This document shows, in pieces, positions 56,069 through 64,000 of a DNA stretch of 64,000 nt. The translations under genes were made by a program, and so were the position numbers. The DNA comes from Xenorhabdus mauleonii. GTDB taxonomy: Bacteria > Pseudomonadota > Gammaproteobacteria > Enterobacterales > Enterobacteriaceae. The stretch is from NCBI RefSeq assembly GCF_900113945.1, contig NZ_FORG01000006.1:62001-126000 (forward strand), in the 5' to 3' direction. Under the pieces are notes generated by a model. That model saw nothing but the letters and a program-made list of their open reading frames with translations, did not search any database and was not told the DNA's origin. Every line of letters begins with the position of its first letter. Position 1 is the first letter of the stretch.

Positions 56069-56593
56069 ATGAACAAATACGTCCAAAGCAGTTTTGATTT
56101 ACTCAGCAATATCCGTTTTTTCAGTCTTTCCACTCATGATCCAGATGCAGATTCTGTCTGGTCATCAACGATGTTTTATATTCCCCAATATAATCCATTG
56201 ACACTTATTTGGTACTCAAAGCAAAAGACACGGCACTCACGAGAGTTGCATATCAATCCCCGTGTCAGCGGTACTATCTACAGCAGCAAATTGCTGCCGG
56301 ATTCATCGCTGGATCTGGCCGGTTCCCAATTCGTCGGCTATGCCCGCCAAGTTCCTGATGATCGGTTACAAGAAACTTACGATTACTTTTTCCTGAAAAC
56401 CTATCCTGATGCAAATATCAGAAAGAAAAAGTCTCGCCCTATCAGTGATTATCAAGGCAATGCAGAGCGCCGTTTCTATGAATTGGAAATTCAATCATGG
56501 TGGGTATACGATTCTGATGCCTGGAGCCAACATCAAGACGATGATCGTGTGCAGGTTCCCCTGAGTGAATTACGCTATCCCCCTAAAGATTAA
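56069..56593 (+). CDS. pyridoxamine 5'-phosphate oxidase-like protein (YhbP-like)
   Basis: This 174-residue protein has the split-barrel FMN-binding pattern of PNPOx-like proteins. MFYIPQYNPLTLIWYSKQKTRH corresponds to the strand pair and K.TRH.R segment seen in YhbP-type proteins, followed by VSGTIYSSK and a middle segment LAGSQFVGYARQV. The ligand (FMN, F420 or heme) is not determined by sequence. It stands alone between tex and feoA with GAGGAAAC as ribosome-binding site and its own terminator. Confidence 0.7.
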   Translation: MNKYVQSSFDLLSNIRFFSLSTHDPDADSVWSSTMFYIPQYNPLTLIWYSKQKTRHSRELHINPRVSGTIYSSKLLPDSSLDLAGSQFVGYARQVPDDRLQETYDYFFLKTYPDANIRKKKSRPISDYQGNAERRFYELEIQSWWVYDSDAWSQHQDDDRVQVPLSELRYPPKD

Positions 56594-56642
56594 TGTATGG
56601 CAATAAATAATCATTTAAAAAACTGATATAAAAGTAAAAATC

Positions 56643-56678
56643 AACAAGCCTTGGTTATTATTCAGGGCTTGTTTTTAT
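56643..56678 (+). terminator. rho-independent terminator of the PNPOx-like gene
   Basis: AACAAGCC/GGCTTGTT (56643-56650 and 56666-56673) is followed by TTTATTGTTTTT. It lies about 50 bp after the stop. Confidence 0.8.
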
Positions 56679-56826
56679 TGTTTTTGAAAAAAATGGTTCT
56701 TAGAAATGATAACCCGCATCAATATCCCCACTTTCAGTGCTTCATTTTTTTATCAATAAAAGGAATTTTCTGAAAATACTCTACAGTTATATTAATCATT
56801 TCTTTTTCAAAGAAAGTAACATTAAT

Positions 56827-56840
56827 TTGATTAATATCAA
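56827..56840. promoter_or_regulatory. FNR box upstream of feoA
   Basis: TTGATTAATATCAA is a perfect match to the FNR consensus TTGATNNNNATCAA, 170 bp before feoA. Anaerobic activation of feo is known in E. coli and is inferred here. The rest of the 56679-57009 gap is AT-rich with no gene. Confidence 0.75.
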
Positions 56841-56884
56841 TTTGTTTCGAGCAAATTCAGGGATAAATAACCCATGATGCAATT

Positions 56885-56903
56885 GAATATTATTCTCATT
56901 AGC
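56885..56903. promoter_or_regulatory. Fur-like box upstream of feoA
   Basis: GAATATTATTCTCATTAGC matches the 19-bp Fur consensus GATAATGATAATCATTATC at 13 positions. It lies about 107 bp before feoA, in the likely promoter. Iron repression is inferred. Confidence 0.55.
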
Positions 56904-57009
56904 AATCATATCTCAGATATGTTAGCGTAATTAACACTTGTTAATTCCCCTTTATATAGGATAATAATTCTTATAATCACTTATATTTCCAATTTGAACG
57001 GAAGGTTAT

Positions 57010-57237
57010 ATGGTACTCACTCCGGAATGCAGGTATAAAATATTAGGATATTCTCCTGATATTACCCCAGCTTACCGCCAAAAGTTATTGTCTTTTGGCA
57101 TGTTGCCTAATGCTACATTTCAGGTTATTCGCATCGCACCATTCGGCGATCCAGTACAAATAGAGGTACTCAGAGTTAATCTCAGTCTTCGTAAAAGCGA
57201 GTTGGAATGTCTCATATTGGATGAAGCGCTGGATTAA
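57010..57237 (+). CDS. feoA: ferrous iron transport protein A
   Basis: FeoA is a small cytoplasmic SH3-like protein that supports FeoB. The 75 residues equal E. coli FeoA. They include [20 protein letters not shown] and [20 protein letters not shown]. It is first of feoABC, with FNR and Fur-like sites upstream, and is separated from feoB by 159 bp, longer than usual within this operon. Confidence 0.95.
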   Translation: MVLTPECRYKILGYSPDITPAYRQKLLSFGMLPNATFQVIRIAPFGDPVQIEVLRVNLSLRKSELECLILDEALD

Positions 57238-57396
57238 CGACGCCCAGCAAAAATGAAAATATAGTTTAGAGTCAATATTATTCAGAGATAATTATGGTTC
57301 AGGGCAAATGCAAATAGACATATCGCTCAATGCAACCATCACTTACTCACTTCATATAACAGGGTACGACAGTATCACTTCCTGATTGGCAGAAGT

Positions 57397-59724
57397 ATGA
57401 TGAAACAATTAACCATAGGCCTGCTCGGCAATCCAAATGCCGGCAAAACAACGCTCTTTAACCAGCTTACCGGCTCCCGACAACGTGTGGGGAATTGGGC
57501 TGGTGTTACAGTAGAACGCAAAACAGGCTACTTTGCCACCCATGACCATCAGGTTGAGCTTGTCGACCTACCTGGCACCTATTCTCTCACGACCATTTCA
57601 GAGCAAACCTCCATTGATGAGCAAATTGCCTGCCACTATATTCTCAGTGGTGAAGCCGATATGTTGATCAATGTCGTTGATGCTTCGAATTTGGAACGCA
57701 ATCTTTATCTTTCGCTGCAACTGATTGAATTGGGAGTACCCTGCATTATTGCGCTGAACATGCTGGATATCGCCCAAAACCAAAATATCAACATTGACGT
57801 TGCCGCTCTGGAGCAACGCCTGGGTTGCCCGGTTATTCCGCTGGTTTCCACCCGGGCGACGGGAATCGATGCCCTGAAAAAAGTCATCGATAACTATCCG
57901 CAGAAATATGCCCAAGCGCCAACCCCAAAACAGATAGCATATCCAGATGCGTTATTGCAGGAAGTTGACCTCCTTTCCAGCCAGATCCCAGAAAAATTCC
58001 CTTTACAGCAGCGCCGCTGGCTGACTTTGCAAACGCTGGAAGGCGATATTTATAGCCGTGAAATTTCCGGGCTGACTCAGGCACAATTGGAAGAAAGCAA
58101 AGTTCGTCTGCAACAACAGCAAATTGAAGAGCCAGACCTGATTATTGCCAGCGCACGCTATCAAGCCATCAATGGCATTTGTCAGGTGGTCATTGATACC
58201 CGAACAGCGACTCCCAACAAACTGACCCAAGCGCTGGACAGCGTTATCCTGAACCGCTGGCTGGGCATTCCGATTTTCCTGTTTGTCATGTATCTGATGT
58301 TTGTGCTGGCCATCAATATTGGCGGAGCGTTACAGCCTATTTTCGATGGCGCTTCTTCTGCCATTTTCATTGATGGAATGCAGTGGCTGGGCTATACGCT
58401 CCATTTCCCCAATTGGCTCACGGTGTTCCTTGCCCAAGGCATCGGCGGCGGGATCAACACCATGCTGCCACTGGTTCCGCAAATTGGCATGATGTATCTG
58501 TTCCTCTCTTTCCTTGAGGATTCAGGCTATATGGCGCGGGCAGCATTTGTCATGGACAGGCTGATGCAGGCAATAGGGCTGCCGGGCAAGTCTTTCGTGC
58601 CCCTGATTGTCGGTTTTGGCTGTAACGTACCTGCCGTGATGGGCGCCAGAACACTGGATGCCCCCCGCGAGCGGCTGATTACTATTATGATGGCGCCGTT
58701 TATGTCCTGTGGGGCAAGGCTGGCAATATTCGCCGTCTTCGCTGCGGCCTTCTTTGGCAAAAGCGGCGCAAGCCTCGTTTTCTCCCTATACATTCTGGGG
58801 ATTGTCGTGGCTATTCTCACGGGCCTGCTGCTCAAATACACCCTGATGCGTGGTGAAGCATCCCCATTTATCATGGAATTGCCGGTTTACCACGTTCCCC
58901 ACGCCAAGACCCTGATGCTCCAGACATGGCAACGGTTGAAGGGATTCGTCATACGTGCAGGTAAAGTTATCGTCGCAGCGAGTATGTTCATTGGCGCCCT
59001 AAATAGTTTCTCCTTTTCGGGGAAAACCGTGGACAACATCAATGAATCTGCGCTGGCTTCCGCCAGTAAGGTCATCACACCCATACTGCAACCCATTGGC
59101 GTCCATCCCGATAACTGGCAAGCGACGGTCGGTCTGGTAACCGGTGCGATGGCAAAAGAAGTTGTCGTTGGAACCCTGAACACCCTGTATACCGCAGAAA
59201 ACATCACTAAACAGCCGTTTAATCCAGATGAGTTCGATTTACTGGGCCAGTTGAAAGATTCCGTTGAGGAAACTTGGGATAGCCTGAAAGAAACCTTTAC
59301 CTTGAGCGCACTTTCCAATCCGATTGAGGCCAGCAAAGGTGATGGGGATATGGATCACGGGACAATGGGCACCATGAGCGCCAAATTTGGCTCTGCCATT
59401 TCTGCTTACAGTTATTTGATTTTTGTGTTGCTGTACGTTCCCTGTGTCTCCGTCATGGGCGCCATCGCCCGTGAAACCAGCCGTGGCTGGATGACTTTCT
59501 CCATTCTGTGGGGCTTGAACGTTGCTTATTCACTGTCGGCACTGTTTTACCAGATAACGATGTTTTCTGCCCATCCAGAAAAAAGCCTGATCACTATCTT
59601 GGCGGTAGTGATGTTTAACATTCTGATATTTATTGGCTTACGCCGCGCACGCAGCAGAGTCACATTAACGTTCAACAATACTGCTGAACGTAACTGTGCA
59701 TGTTCAGATAACAGTTGTCACTAG
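57397..59724 (+). CDS. feoB: ferrous iron transporter FeoB
   Basis: FeoB is the inner-membrane Fe(II) transporter with a cytoplasmic G domain. The 775 residues match E. coli FeoB (773). G1 is GNPNAGKTT, G3 is DLPGTYS and G4 is NMLD, followed by a helical regulatory domain (about 170-270). Two Gate domains of membrane helices follow, including GFGCNVPAVMGAR with its conserved Cys. A Cys-containing tail ends the protein (CACSDNSCH). A second ATG directly after the first matches the E. coli start. Confidence 0.97.
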   Translation: MMKQLTIGLLGNPNAGKTTLFNQLTGSRQRVGNWAGVTVERKTGYFATHDHQVELVDLPGTYSLTTISEQTSIDEQIACHYILSGEADMLINVVDASNLERNLYLSLQLIELGVPCIIALNMLDIAQNQNINIDVAALEQRLGCPVIPLVSTRATGIDALKKVIDNYPQKYAQAPTPKQIAYPDALLQEVDLLSSQIPEKFPLQQRRWLTLQTLEGDIYSREISGLTQAQLEESKVRLQQQQIEEPDLIIASARYQAINGICQVVIDTRTATPNKLTQALDSVILNRWLGIPIFLFVMYLMFVLAINIGGALQPIFDGASSAIFIDGMQWLGYTLHFPNWLTVFLAQGIGGGINTMLPLVPQIGMMYLFLSFLEDSGYMARAAFVMDRLMQAIGLPGKSFVPLIVGFGCNVPAVMGARTLDAPRERLITIMMAPFMSCGARLAIFAVFAAAFFGKSGASLVFSLYILGIVVAILTGLLLKYTLMRGEASPFIMELPVYHVPHAKTLMLQTWQRLKGFVIRAGKVIVAASMFIGALNSFSFSGKTVDNINESALASASKVITPILQPIGVHPDNWQATVGLVTGAMAKEVVVGTLNTLYTAENITKQPFNPDEFDLLGQLKDSVEETWDSLKETFTLSALSNPIEASKGDGDMDHGTMGTMSAKFGSAISAYSYLIFVLLYVPCVSVMGAIARETSRGWMTFSILWGLNVAYSLSALFYQITMFSAHPEKSLITILAVVMFNILIFIGLRRARSRVTLTFNNTAERNCACSDNSCH

Positions 59725-59739
59725 TCGCAGGAGCCATAA

Positions 59740-59979
59740 ATGATTAGCTTGCTGGAAATCAGAGATGCCGTTGCCCTCAATGGGCGCACTGATGCGAGAT
59801 CACTGAGCCATCAGTTTTCATCACCGCTGCCGATGGTGGAGGCCATGCTCAAGCAGCTTGTCATGATGGGTAAACTGGAGGAAATAGATGCTTCCTCCTG
59901 CCTCAGCGGGGGCTGCAAGCAATGCCCGGAAACGCAGAGATGCGACACTAAAGCGTATCAATTGGCTGCCAAAAATTGA
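59740..59979 (+). CDS. feoC: Fe-S-binding regulator of FeoB, FeoC
   Basis: FeoC is a small winged-helix protein that in enterobacteria binds an oxygen-sensitive Fe-S cluster and protects FeoB from proteolysis. The 79 residues have the helix-turn-helix region (ARSLSHQFSSPLPMVEAML) and the Cys cluster CLSGGCKQCPETQRC. It starts 15 bp after feoB. Confidence 0.93.
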   Translation: MISLLEIRDAVALNGRTDARSLSHQFSSPLPMVEAMLKQLVMMGKLEEIDASSCLSGGCKQCPETQRCDTKAYQLAAKN

Positions 59980-60087
59980 GATATCGCGCCTGCTTTATTG
60001 CGTGCAATTAAAGCAGGCGCTCAACCTTTTTAACGCATTCGCCACGTTTTCCCCTGCCTCTCCCCCGAATTCATTGCATCAGCCGAC

Positions 60088-61263
60088 TCAATGCCTGATG
60101 GGCTGACGCAGTGAATGCAGTACACAAAGCATCACACCTAGCGCAAGACAGAGCATTAAAAACGTCGTCATCCAAGGATACTGGATTGGCAACATACTTG
60201 CGGCAATACCGATCACGGCCGCCATCACTTGATGAAGAAAACCACACAAAGCAACTGCGTAACCACCCCCGATGGGCGATTTTTCAATCGACATTGACAT
60301 ACTGACAGGGTAAATAATCGCCTGCCCGATAAGGGCGACGCAGTACGGCAACCAGAACAGCAATGCAAGATAGAAAATCCCGCCCAATAGCATGACAGAA
60401 CAGCCAAACAGCAGTATTCCCAACCCCATCATTATGATCAATTCACGGCCTTTCCTGACAACATAGCGGTTAACGATAAACGCCCCCAAAAAATAGGTCA
60501 TGCTGATAGGCCACCCCAACAAACCGTATTCATATGCGTTCCATTGCAGGTGTGTTTGGAAGATAAACGGCGCATTAGTGTTAAAGGTAACGACGATGCC
60601 ATATCCCAATGCCCCCGCCAGAGCAGGCAAGAGAAATGGCTTATAGCGCAAGATGGTGATGTAAGTCTGCTTAAAAGAAAGAGAGGAAGGCGTTAGCTGA
60701 ATGGCCGGAAATTTTATCAGGAGGAATGACGCAAACAATGCAAGTGTGGTGAAAGTCAGACTGAAAAAGATGGCCTGCCAGCCCCAGAACTTGGTCACCA
60801 GGGCACCTAGAAATTGCCCTATTCCCACGGAAACCACAAATGAAAACGAGATCCAGGAAAGGCTTTTCGCTAGCCGATCACCACTAAAATAATCTTTGAT
60901 TAAGATACGGGAAAGAACGGTCATTCCTCCCGCTCCCATTCCCTGCAAGAAACGGAGAAAGATGAATACCTCGGTATTGCTGGCTATCGCGATGGCAAAG
61001 CTGCACAAGGAATAAAAGAGAATGGCAATTGAGAGCACCTTTTTTCTGCCATATTTTTCGCTTACCCCTCCCCAAATAAGCATCAATACCGCCATACCAA
61101 TTAAAAATGCGGGAAAAGATAATGCAATATCTTGTTGCGAGGCCGATAATTTTTCTGCTATCAGCGGCAATGCAGGCAAATACATTGAATTACCTAATTG
61201 CGCTAAAAAAACCGTGATGAAAGCGATAAATATTATAAATTCTTTTTTTATTTTAATTTCCAT
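60088..61263 (-). CDS. MFS exporter, DHA1 family (Bcr/CflA-EmrD-like)
   Basis: This 391-residue transporter has about twelve membrane segments. Motif A is GGVSEKYGRKK, and the TM4 region is FIFLRFLQGMGAGGMTVLSR, typical of the Bcr/CflA group. The LGNSMYLPALPLIA stretch in TM1 is the D1 motif. The open frame reaches 61389, but the ATG at 61263 has TAAGG 8 nt upstream and gives a usual family length. It lies between feoC and an OsmC-like gene, divergent from the latter. This position is not occupied by such a gene in E. coli. The substrate is unknown. Confidence 0.85.
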   Translation of the reverse strand: MEIKIKKEFIIFIAFITVFLAQLGNSMYLPALPLIAEKLSASQQDIALSFPAFLIGMAVLMLIWGGVSEKYGRKKVLSIAILFYSLCSFAIAIASNTEVFIFLRFLQGMGAGGMTVLSRILIKDYFSGDRLAKSLSWISFSFVVSVGIGQFLGALVTKFWGWQAIFFSLTFTTLALFASFLLIKFPAIQLTPSSLSFKQTYITILRYKPFLLPALAGALGYGIVVTFNTNAPFIFQTHLQWNAYEYGLLGWPISMTYFLGAFIVNRYVVRKGRELIIMMGLGILLFGCSVMLLGGIFYLALLFWLPYCVALIGQAIIYPVSMSMSIEKSPIGGGYAVALCGFLHQVMAAVIGIAASMLPIQYPWMTTFLMLCLALGVMLCVLHSLRQPIRH

Positions 61264-61475
61264 ACAAAATGCCTTATTAGCAATGAACGGTCCATTTTTC
61301 ATTTGAATCATCCAATGAAAACAGCAGGATAAAAAAAATACCTCATTCAATATTAAACAATAAATAACGCTGGTGAAGAATAAATTCATTCACATTGGCG
61401 TAATTGAAAAGTAAACAGCATTTTCTTATTATCTTGCATGCTGTTTTTCAATATTAATGACCAGAGGATAATTCC

Positions 61476-61919
61476 ATGCCTAAAGAGTTATTTACTGCAA
61501 CAATTGAATCAGTTGGTCGTCTCAAAATGAAATGTTCATCACGGGATTTTACTTTCCATATTGATGAACCCAAAAATCTGGGGGGAACAGATGAGGCCAT
61601 GAACCCCGTGGAGGCGTTGCTTTCAGCTTTCGGCGCCTGCCAGTGTATCGTGGCAAAGAGTTATGCCCGTAAGCATAAAATCAATTTAATCGATATTCAG
61701 GTTAAAATGGAAGGTGAATTGGATACCGATGGTTTCACCGGCAGAAATAAAGACGCCAAAATGGGGTTTTCCAAAATAACCTCCAAGTTTTATATCAAGG
61801 CAGATAATACCGAGCAGGAAATCCACGATTTCATTGACTTTGTTGAGAGTAATTGCCCTGTTCTCGATACCATCGTCAATACGCCGGAAATCGTCACCGA
61901 AATTTATCCAATAAAATAA
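61476..61919 (+). CDS. OsmC/Ohr-family redox protein
   Basis: This 147-residue cytoplasmic protein has the OsmC fold. Both redox cysteines are visible: one in LLSAFGACQCIVAKSYARK (about residues 53-58) and one in VESNCPVLDT (about 130). Members reduce organic hydroperoxides; this one resembles the general YhfA/OsmC branch rather than clear Ohr. It is divergent from the MFS gene and followed by an ERIC-like repeat whose end forms a terminator. Confidence 0.85.
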   Translation: MPKELFTATIESVGRLKMKCSSRDFTFHIDEPKNLGGTDEAMNPVEALLSAFGACQCIVAKSYARKHKINLIDIQVKMEGELDTDGFTGRNKDAKMGFSKITSKFYIKADNTEQEIHDFIDFVESNCPVLDTIVNTPEIVTEIYPIK

Positions 61920-61933
61920 TCCCATTAATCACA

Positions 61934-62117
61934 TCCAATAGATTTCAAGTTGTATCGCGGCGGCAAGGGAACGAATTTGCCCAGCCAAAAACTGACCTCC
62001 GGTGAGAGGCAGGAGCCTCTCAATCATCCCCGGAAGCATAAAAAAGTGACCGGGGTGAATGGGCGCACCCAATGAAGCCAATTAAAGAGGCAACTTGAAA
62101 GACAAAGGGGATACCCA
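61934..62117 (-). repeat. full-length ERIC-like composite repeat
   Basis: The ends are TTTCAAGTTG (left) and CAACTTGAAA (right). The core CCCCGGAAGCATAAAAAAGTG followed by ACCGGGGTGA is the ERIC centre. A block of about 70 bp with its own palindrome GAGAGGCAGGAGCCTCTC is inserted on one side. It is the reverse orientation of the copies at 13183, 25103 and 44266, and it is the least degraded. Confidence 0.8.
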
Positions 62118-62145
62118 TAATTTTTTAATGTTATGGGTAATTTTT
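62112..62145 (+). terminator. terminator at the edge of the ERIC-like repeat
   Basis: TACCCATAA/TTATGGGTA (62112-62120 and 62131-62139) with a 10-nt loop is followed by ATTTTT. It begins in the last bases of the repeat and would end the osmC-like transcript, converging on bioH. Confidence 0.7.
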
Positions 62146-62160
62146 AGGTGTAAATAATTT

Positions 62161-62934
62161 TTATCCGATATTGGACGTGAAATTTATTAACACTTCGGCA
62201 AATTCATCCGGATGGGAAAGAAAAGGCGCATGGGCTGCATGACGCATAATAACGGAATGGGTATGCGGCCACTCTTGTTCTAGTTGCTCCGCGATCTTGC
62301 GCGGCACAAGGCCATCAAGATAACCATAAATGCGCAGGAAAGGTAATCGAAGCAGGGCAAGCTCCTCCCTTAAATCATCAGTGCGCAATATTTCTAAGCC
62401 CGCATTCAGTACCTCAACCGTCGGCATTGCCTGATCCAATATCACGGACTTCAGTAAACGGGCATCCTGGTGGGCACTCTCTGTTCCCAATGTCTGCAAT
62501 GCCAGAAAACGTTCGACTGTCTTCTGAAAATCAGTACTCAATTGTTGCTCAAATGCACTCAAAACTTCAGGCTTAATACCCGGCCAACTGCTGTCAGCAC
62601 TGAATTTCGGTGAAGATGCAACCGTGATCAAACCTGAAACGTGTTCCGGATGATCCAACGCAATCCGGCTGGCAACTAGCCCGCCCAAAGACCACCCTAG
62701 CCACAACGCTTTTTCCGGCGCTTGCTGCCACACCGCTTCCGCCATTTCCCCCAATGACATGGCCGGATACGGCTGGCTACGCCCATATCCGGGCAAGTCC
62801 ACCAGATGCAAGCGAAAATGCGGAGCCAATCGCGTTTCCACTGAACGCCAGACTTCTGCATTCAATCCCCAGCCGTGCAGCATCACAAGGTCGCGAGGCG
62901 CATCACCGATTGTCTGCCAAAACAATTGATTCAT
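62161..62934 (-). CDS. bioH: pimeloyl-ACP methyl ester carboxylesterase BioH
   Basis: BioH removes the methyl group from pimeloyl-ACP methyl ester in biotin synthesis. The 257 residues form an alpha/beta hydrolase with the oxyanion [10 protein letters not shown] segment, nucleophile GWSLGG (Ser near residue 84), Asp in [11 protein letters not shown] and His in [11 protein letters not shown]. The ATG at 62934 gives the family start [10 protein letters not shown] and has AGGTGAG upstream. It is divergent from gntX as in E. coli. Confidence 0.96.
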   Translation of the reverse strand: MNQLFWQTIGDAPRDLVMLHGWGLNAEVWRSVETRLAPHFRLHLVDLPGYGRSQPYPAMSLGEMAEAVWQQAPEKALWLGWSLGGLVASRIALDHPEHVSGLITVASSPKFSADSSWPGIKPEVLSAFEQQLSTDFQKTVERFLALQTLGTESAHQDARLLKSVILDQAMPTVEVLNAGLEILRTDDLREELALLRLPFLRIYGYLDGLVPRKIAEQLEQEWPHTHSVIMRHAAHAPFLSHPDEFAEVLINFTSNIG

Positions 62935-62971
62935 TGTTATTCTCACCTTATTTCTCACCAAGGAAGGGACT

Positions 62972-63655
62972 ATGCTAACAATGGTTGGATACTGTTGGCT
63001 ATGCCATCAAAATTTGTATTTTGCCTATCATGGAATATGCAGCACCTGCCACCGGAAATTTAAACGGCTGCAAGCCGTCTGTCCCCGCTGCGCACTGCCT
63101 GCCGAAACCCGTGACATTGCCTGTGGCCGCTGTCTGAAGCATCCTCCTCCGTGGCAGCACTTAATTGCCATTACAGATTACGCTCCGCCGTTAAGTCAGC
63201 TTATCCAGCGCTACAAGGATCACAACACACCGCAACTCGCGCCAATACTGGCCCGTCAGTTCCTGTTGCATTGGTTGCAGGGATATCGTGAAGGTCGCTG
63301 GTTCAAGCCGGAATGCATTGTGGCCATTCCCCTGCACAGAAAAAAACGCTGGCAACGGGGCTTCGACCAAATTGAGCTAATGGCCCATACCCTGTCGCGT
63401 TGGCTGCAATGCCCATATCACCCCAATATTTTGCAACGTTCACGTGCTACACTCACACAACGGAGCCTATCTGCCGCCCAAAGGAAAAACAATCTTAAGT
63501 ATGCTTTTCAATTGCAAGGTGATTTTACCAATCAGCATGTCGCGATTTTCGATGATGTGATCACCACAGGCACCACACTGCATGAGGCATCACAATTATT
63601 AATTCGTGCTGGTACCCGCTCTGTACAGGCTTGGGCAATATGCCGCACCTTGTAG
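62972..63655 (+). CDS. gntX: ComF-family phosphoribosyltransferase-like protein GntX
   Basis: This 227-residue ComF/GntX-family protein has N-terminal zinc-type cysteines (CWLC, CSTC, CPRC, CGRC). A type I phosphoribosyltransferase core follows, with the PRPP-loop motif [13 protein letters not shown] (about 190-202). It matches E. coli GntX in length (227) and order bioH-gntX-nfuA. Proteins of this family have been linked to DNA uptake and use; the exact reaction is unknown. Confidence 0.92.
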   Translation: MLTMVGYCWLCHQNLYFAYHGICSTCHRKFKRLQAVCPRCALPAETRDIACGRCLKHPPPWQHLIAITDYAPPLSQLIQRYKDHNTPQLAPILARQFLLHWLQGYREGRWFKPECIVAIPLHRKKRWQRGFDQIELMAHTLSRWLQCPYHPNILQRSRATLTQRSLSAAQRKNNLKYAFQLQGDFTNQHVAIFDDVITTGTTLHEASQLLIRAGTRSVQAWAICRTL

Positions 63656-63714
63656 TTCCTTTATAAATGGGCGTATTATAACCAACTAGAACAGTCAACT
63701 ATTGAGCAAATGAC

Positions 63715-64000
63715 ATGATTAATATTACTGAAGCAGCGCAAGCGCACTTTGCCAAGCTACTGGCAAATCAAGAACCGGGAACACAAATCCGCGTTTTTGT
63801 CATTAATCCAGGAACACCGACCGCGGAATGTGGCGTTTCCTATTGCCCACCAGATGCTGTTGAAGCTACTGATACCGAACTGAAGTTCGATCAACTGTCT
63901 GCCTACGTTGATGAAATCAGTGCACCTTTTCTGGAAGAAGCTGTCATTGACTTTGTAACCGACCAACTTGGTTCCCAACTGACCCTGAAAGCACCGAACG
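63715..64000 (+). CDS. nfuA: Fe-S biogenesis protein NfuA, 5' part
   Basis: NfuA is an Fe-S scaffold/carrier. The visible 95 residues are its A-type-like N-terminal domain: [39 protein letters not shown] and [17 protein letters not shown], nearly identical to E. coli. The C-terminal Nfu domain with CxxC lies beyond the window. It starts 59 bp after gntX. Confidence 0.97.
   Translation, partial: MINITEAAQAHFAKLLANQEPGTQIRVFVINPGTPTAECGVSYCPPDAVEATDTELKFDQLSAYVDEISAPFLEEAVIDFVTDQLGSQLTLKAPN

Overview
The window looks like a chromosomal segment of a Morganellaceae bacterium, most probably Xenorhabdus (Photorhabdus is next likeliest). Housekeeping proteins read as close enterobacterial orthologues (RecG, GltS, XanP, GlnA, NtrB/NtrC, HemN, Pst, OmpR, FeoB, BioH). 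EnvZ has lost its large periplasmic domain, as described for Xenorhabdus EnvZ. ERIC-like repeats and T6SS cargo are also typical of these insect and nematode symbionts. The identification is inference; no 16S rRNA or species marker is present.

Layout. 1-8.8 kb: trmH(3' part)-recG-[MFS]-gltS/xanP-yicH, the E. coli spoT-xanP order with one extra transporter. 8.8-13.1 kb: fabY-dtd-yihX-bipA on the minus strand, joined tail to tail to yicH at a synteny break. 13.1-25.3 kb: an AT-rich island between bipA and glnA, which are divergent neighbours in E. coli. It holds a 1523-residue inverse autotransporter (intimin/invasin type) flanked by four paralogous multi-domain proteins without signal peptides; one is a truncated, decaying copy. 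Two similarly oriented ERIC-like elements bracket it. All three island transcription units carry the same palindrome at 126-134 bp from the start codon. 25.4-32.4 kb: glnA-ntrB-ntrC with sigma54 and NtrC sites, a broken VapC-type toxin gene, hemN, a small membrane protein and yihI. 32.6-37.8 kb: a GT-C glycosyltransferase, adenine permease adeP, and a TetR/MFS divergent pair. 37.8-45.6 kb: an accessory zone with an orphan hcp, a putative membrane-active T6SS effector, two related membrane proteins (putative immunity), and a Tlde1-type peptidoglycan effector with a secreted partner. The Tlde1 pair sits inside a polar amino acid ABC transporter locus. 45.8-53.0 kb: pstSCAB-phoU under two Pho boxes, envZ-ompR and greB. 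53.3-64 kb: tex, a PNPOx-like gene, feoABC with FNR and Fur sites, an MFS exporter, an OsmC-like gene, bioH, gntX and the start of nfuA.

Functional themes: nitrogen control (NtrBC/GlnA), phosphate uptake (Pst/PhoU), osmotic signalling (EnvZ/OmpR), ferrous iron uptake (Feo), purine uptake (XanP and AdeP, both with PurR-like boxes), and interactions with hosts and competitors (inverse autotransporter island and T6SS cassettes). No tRNA, rRNA, CRISPR array, intact transposase or prophage gene was seen.
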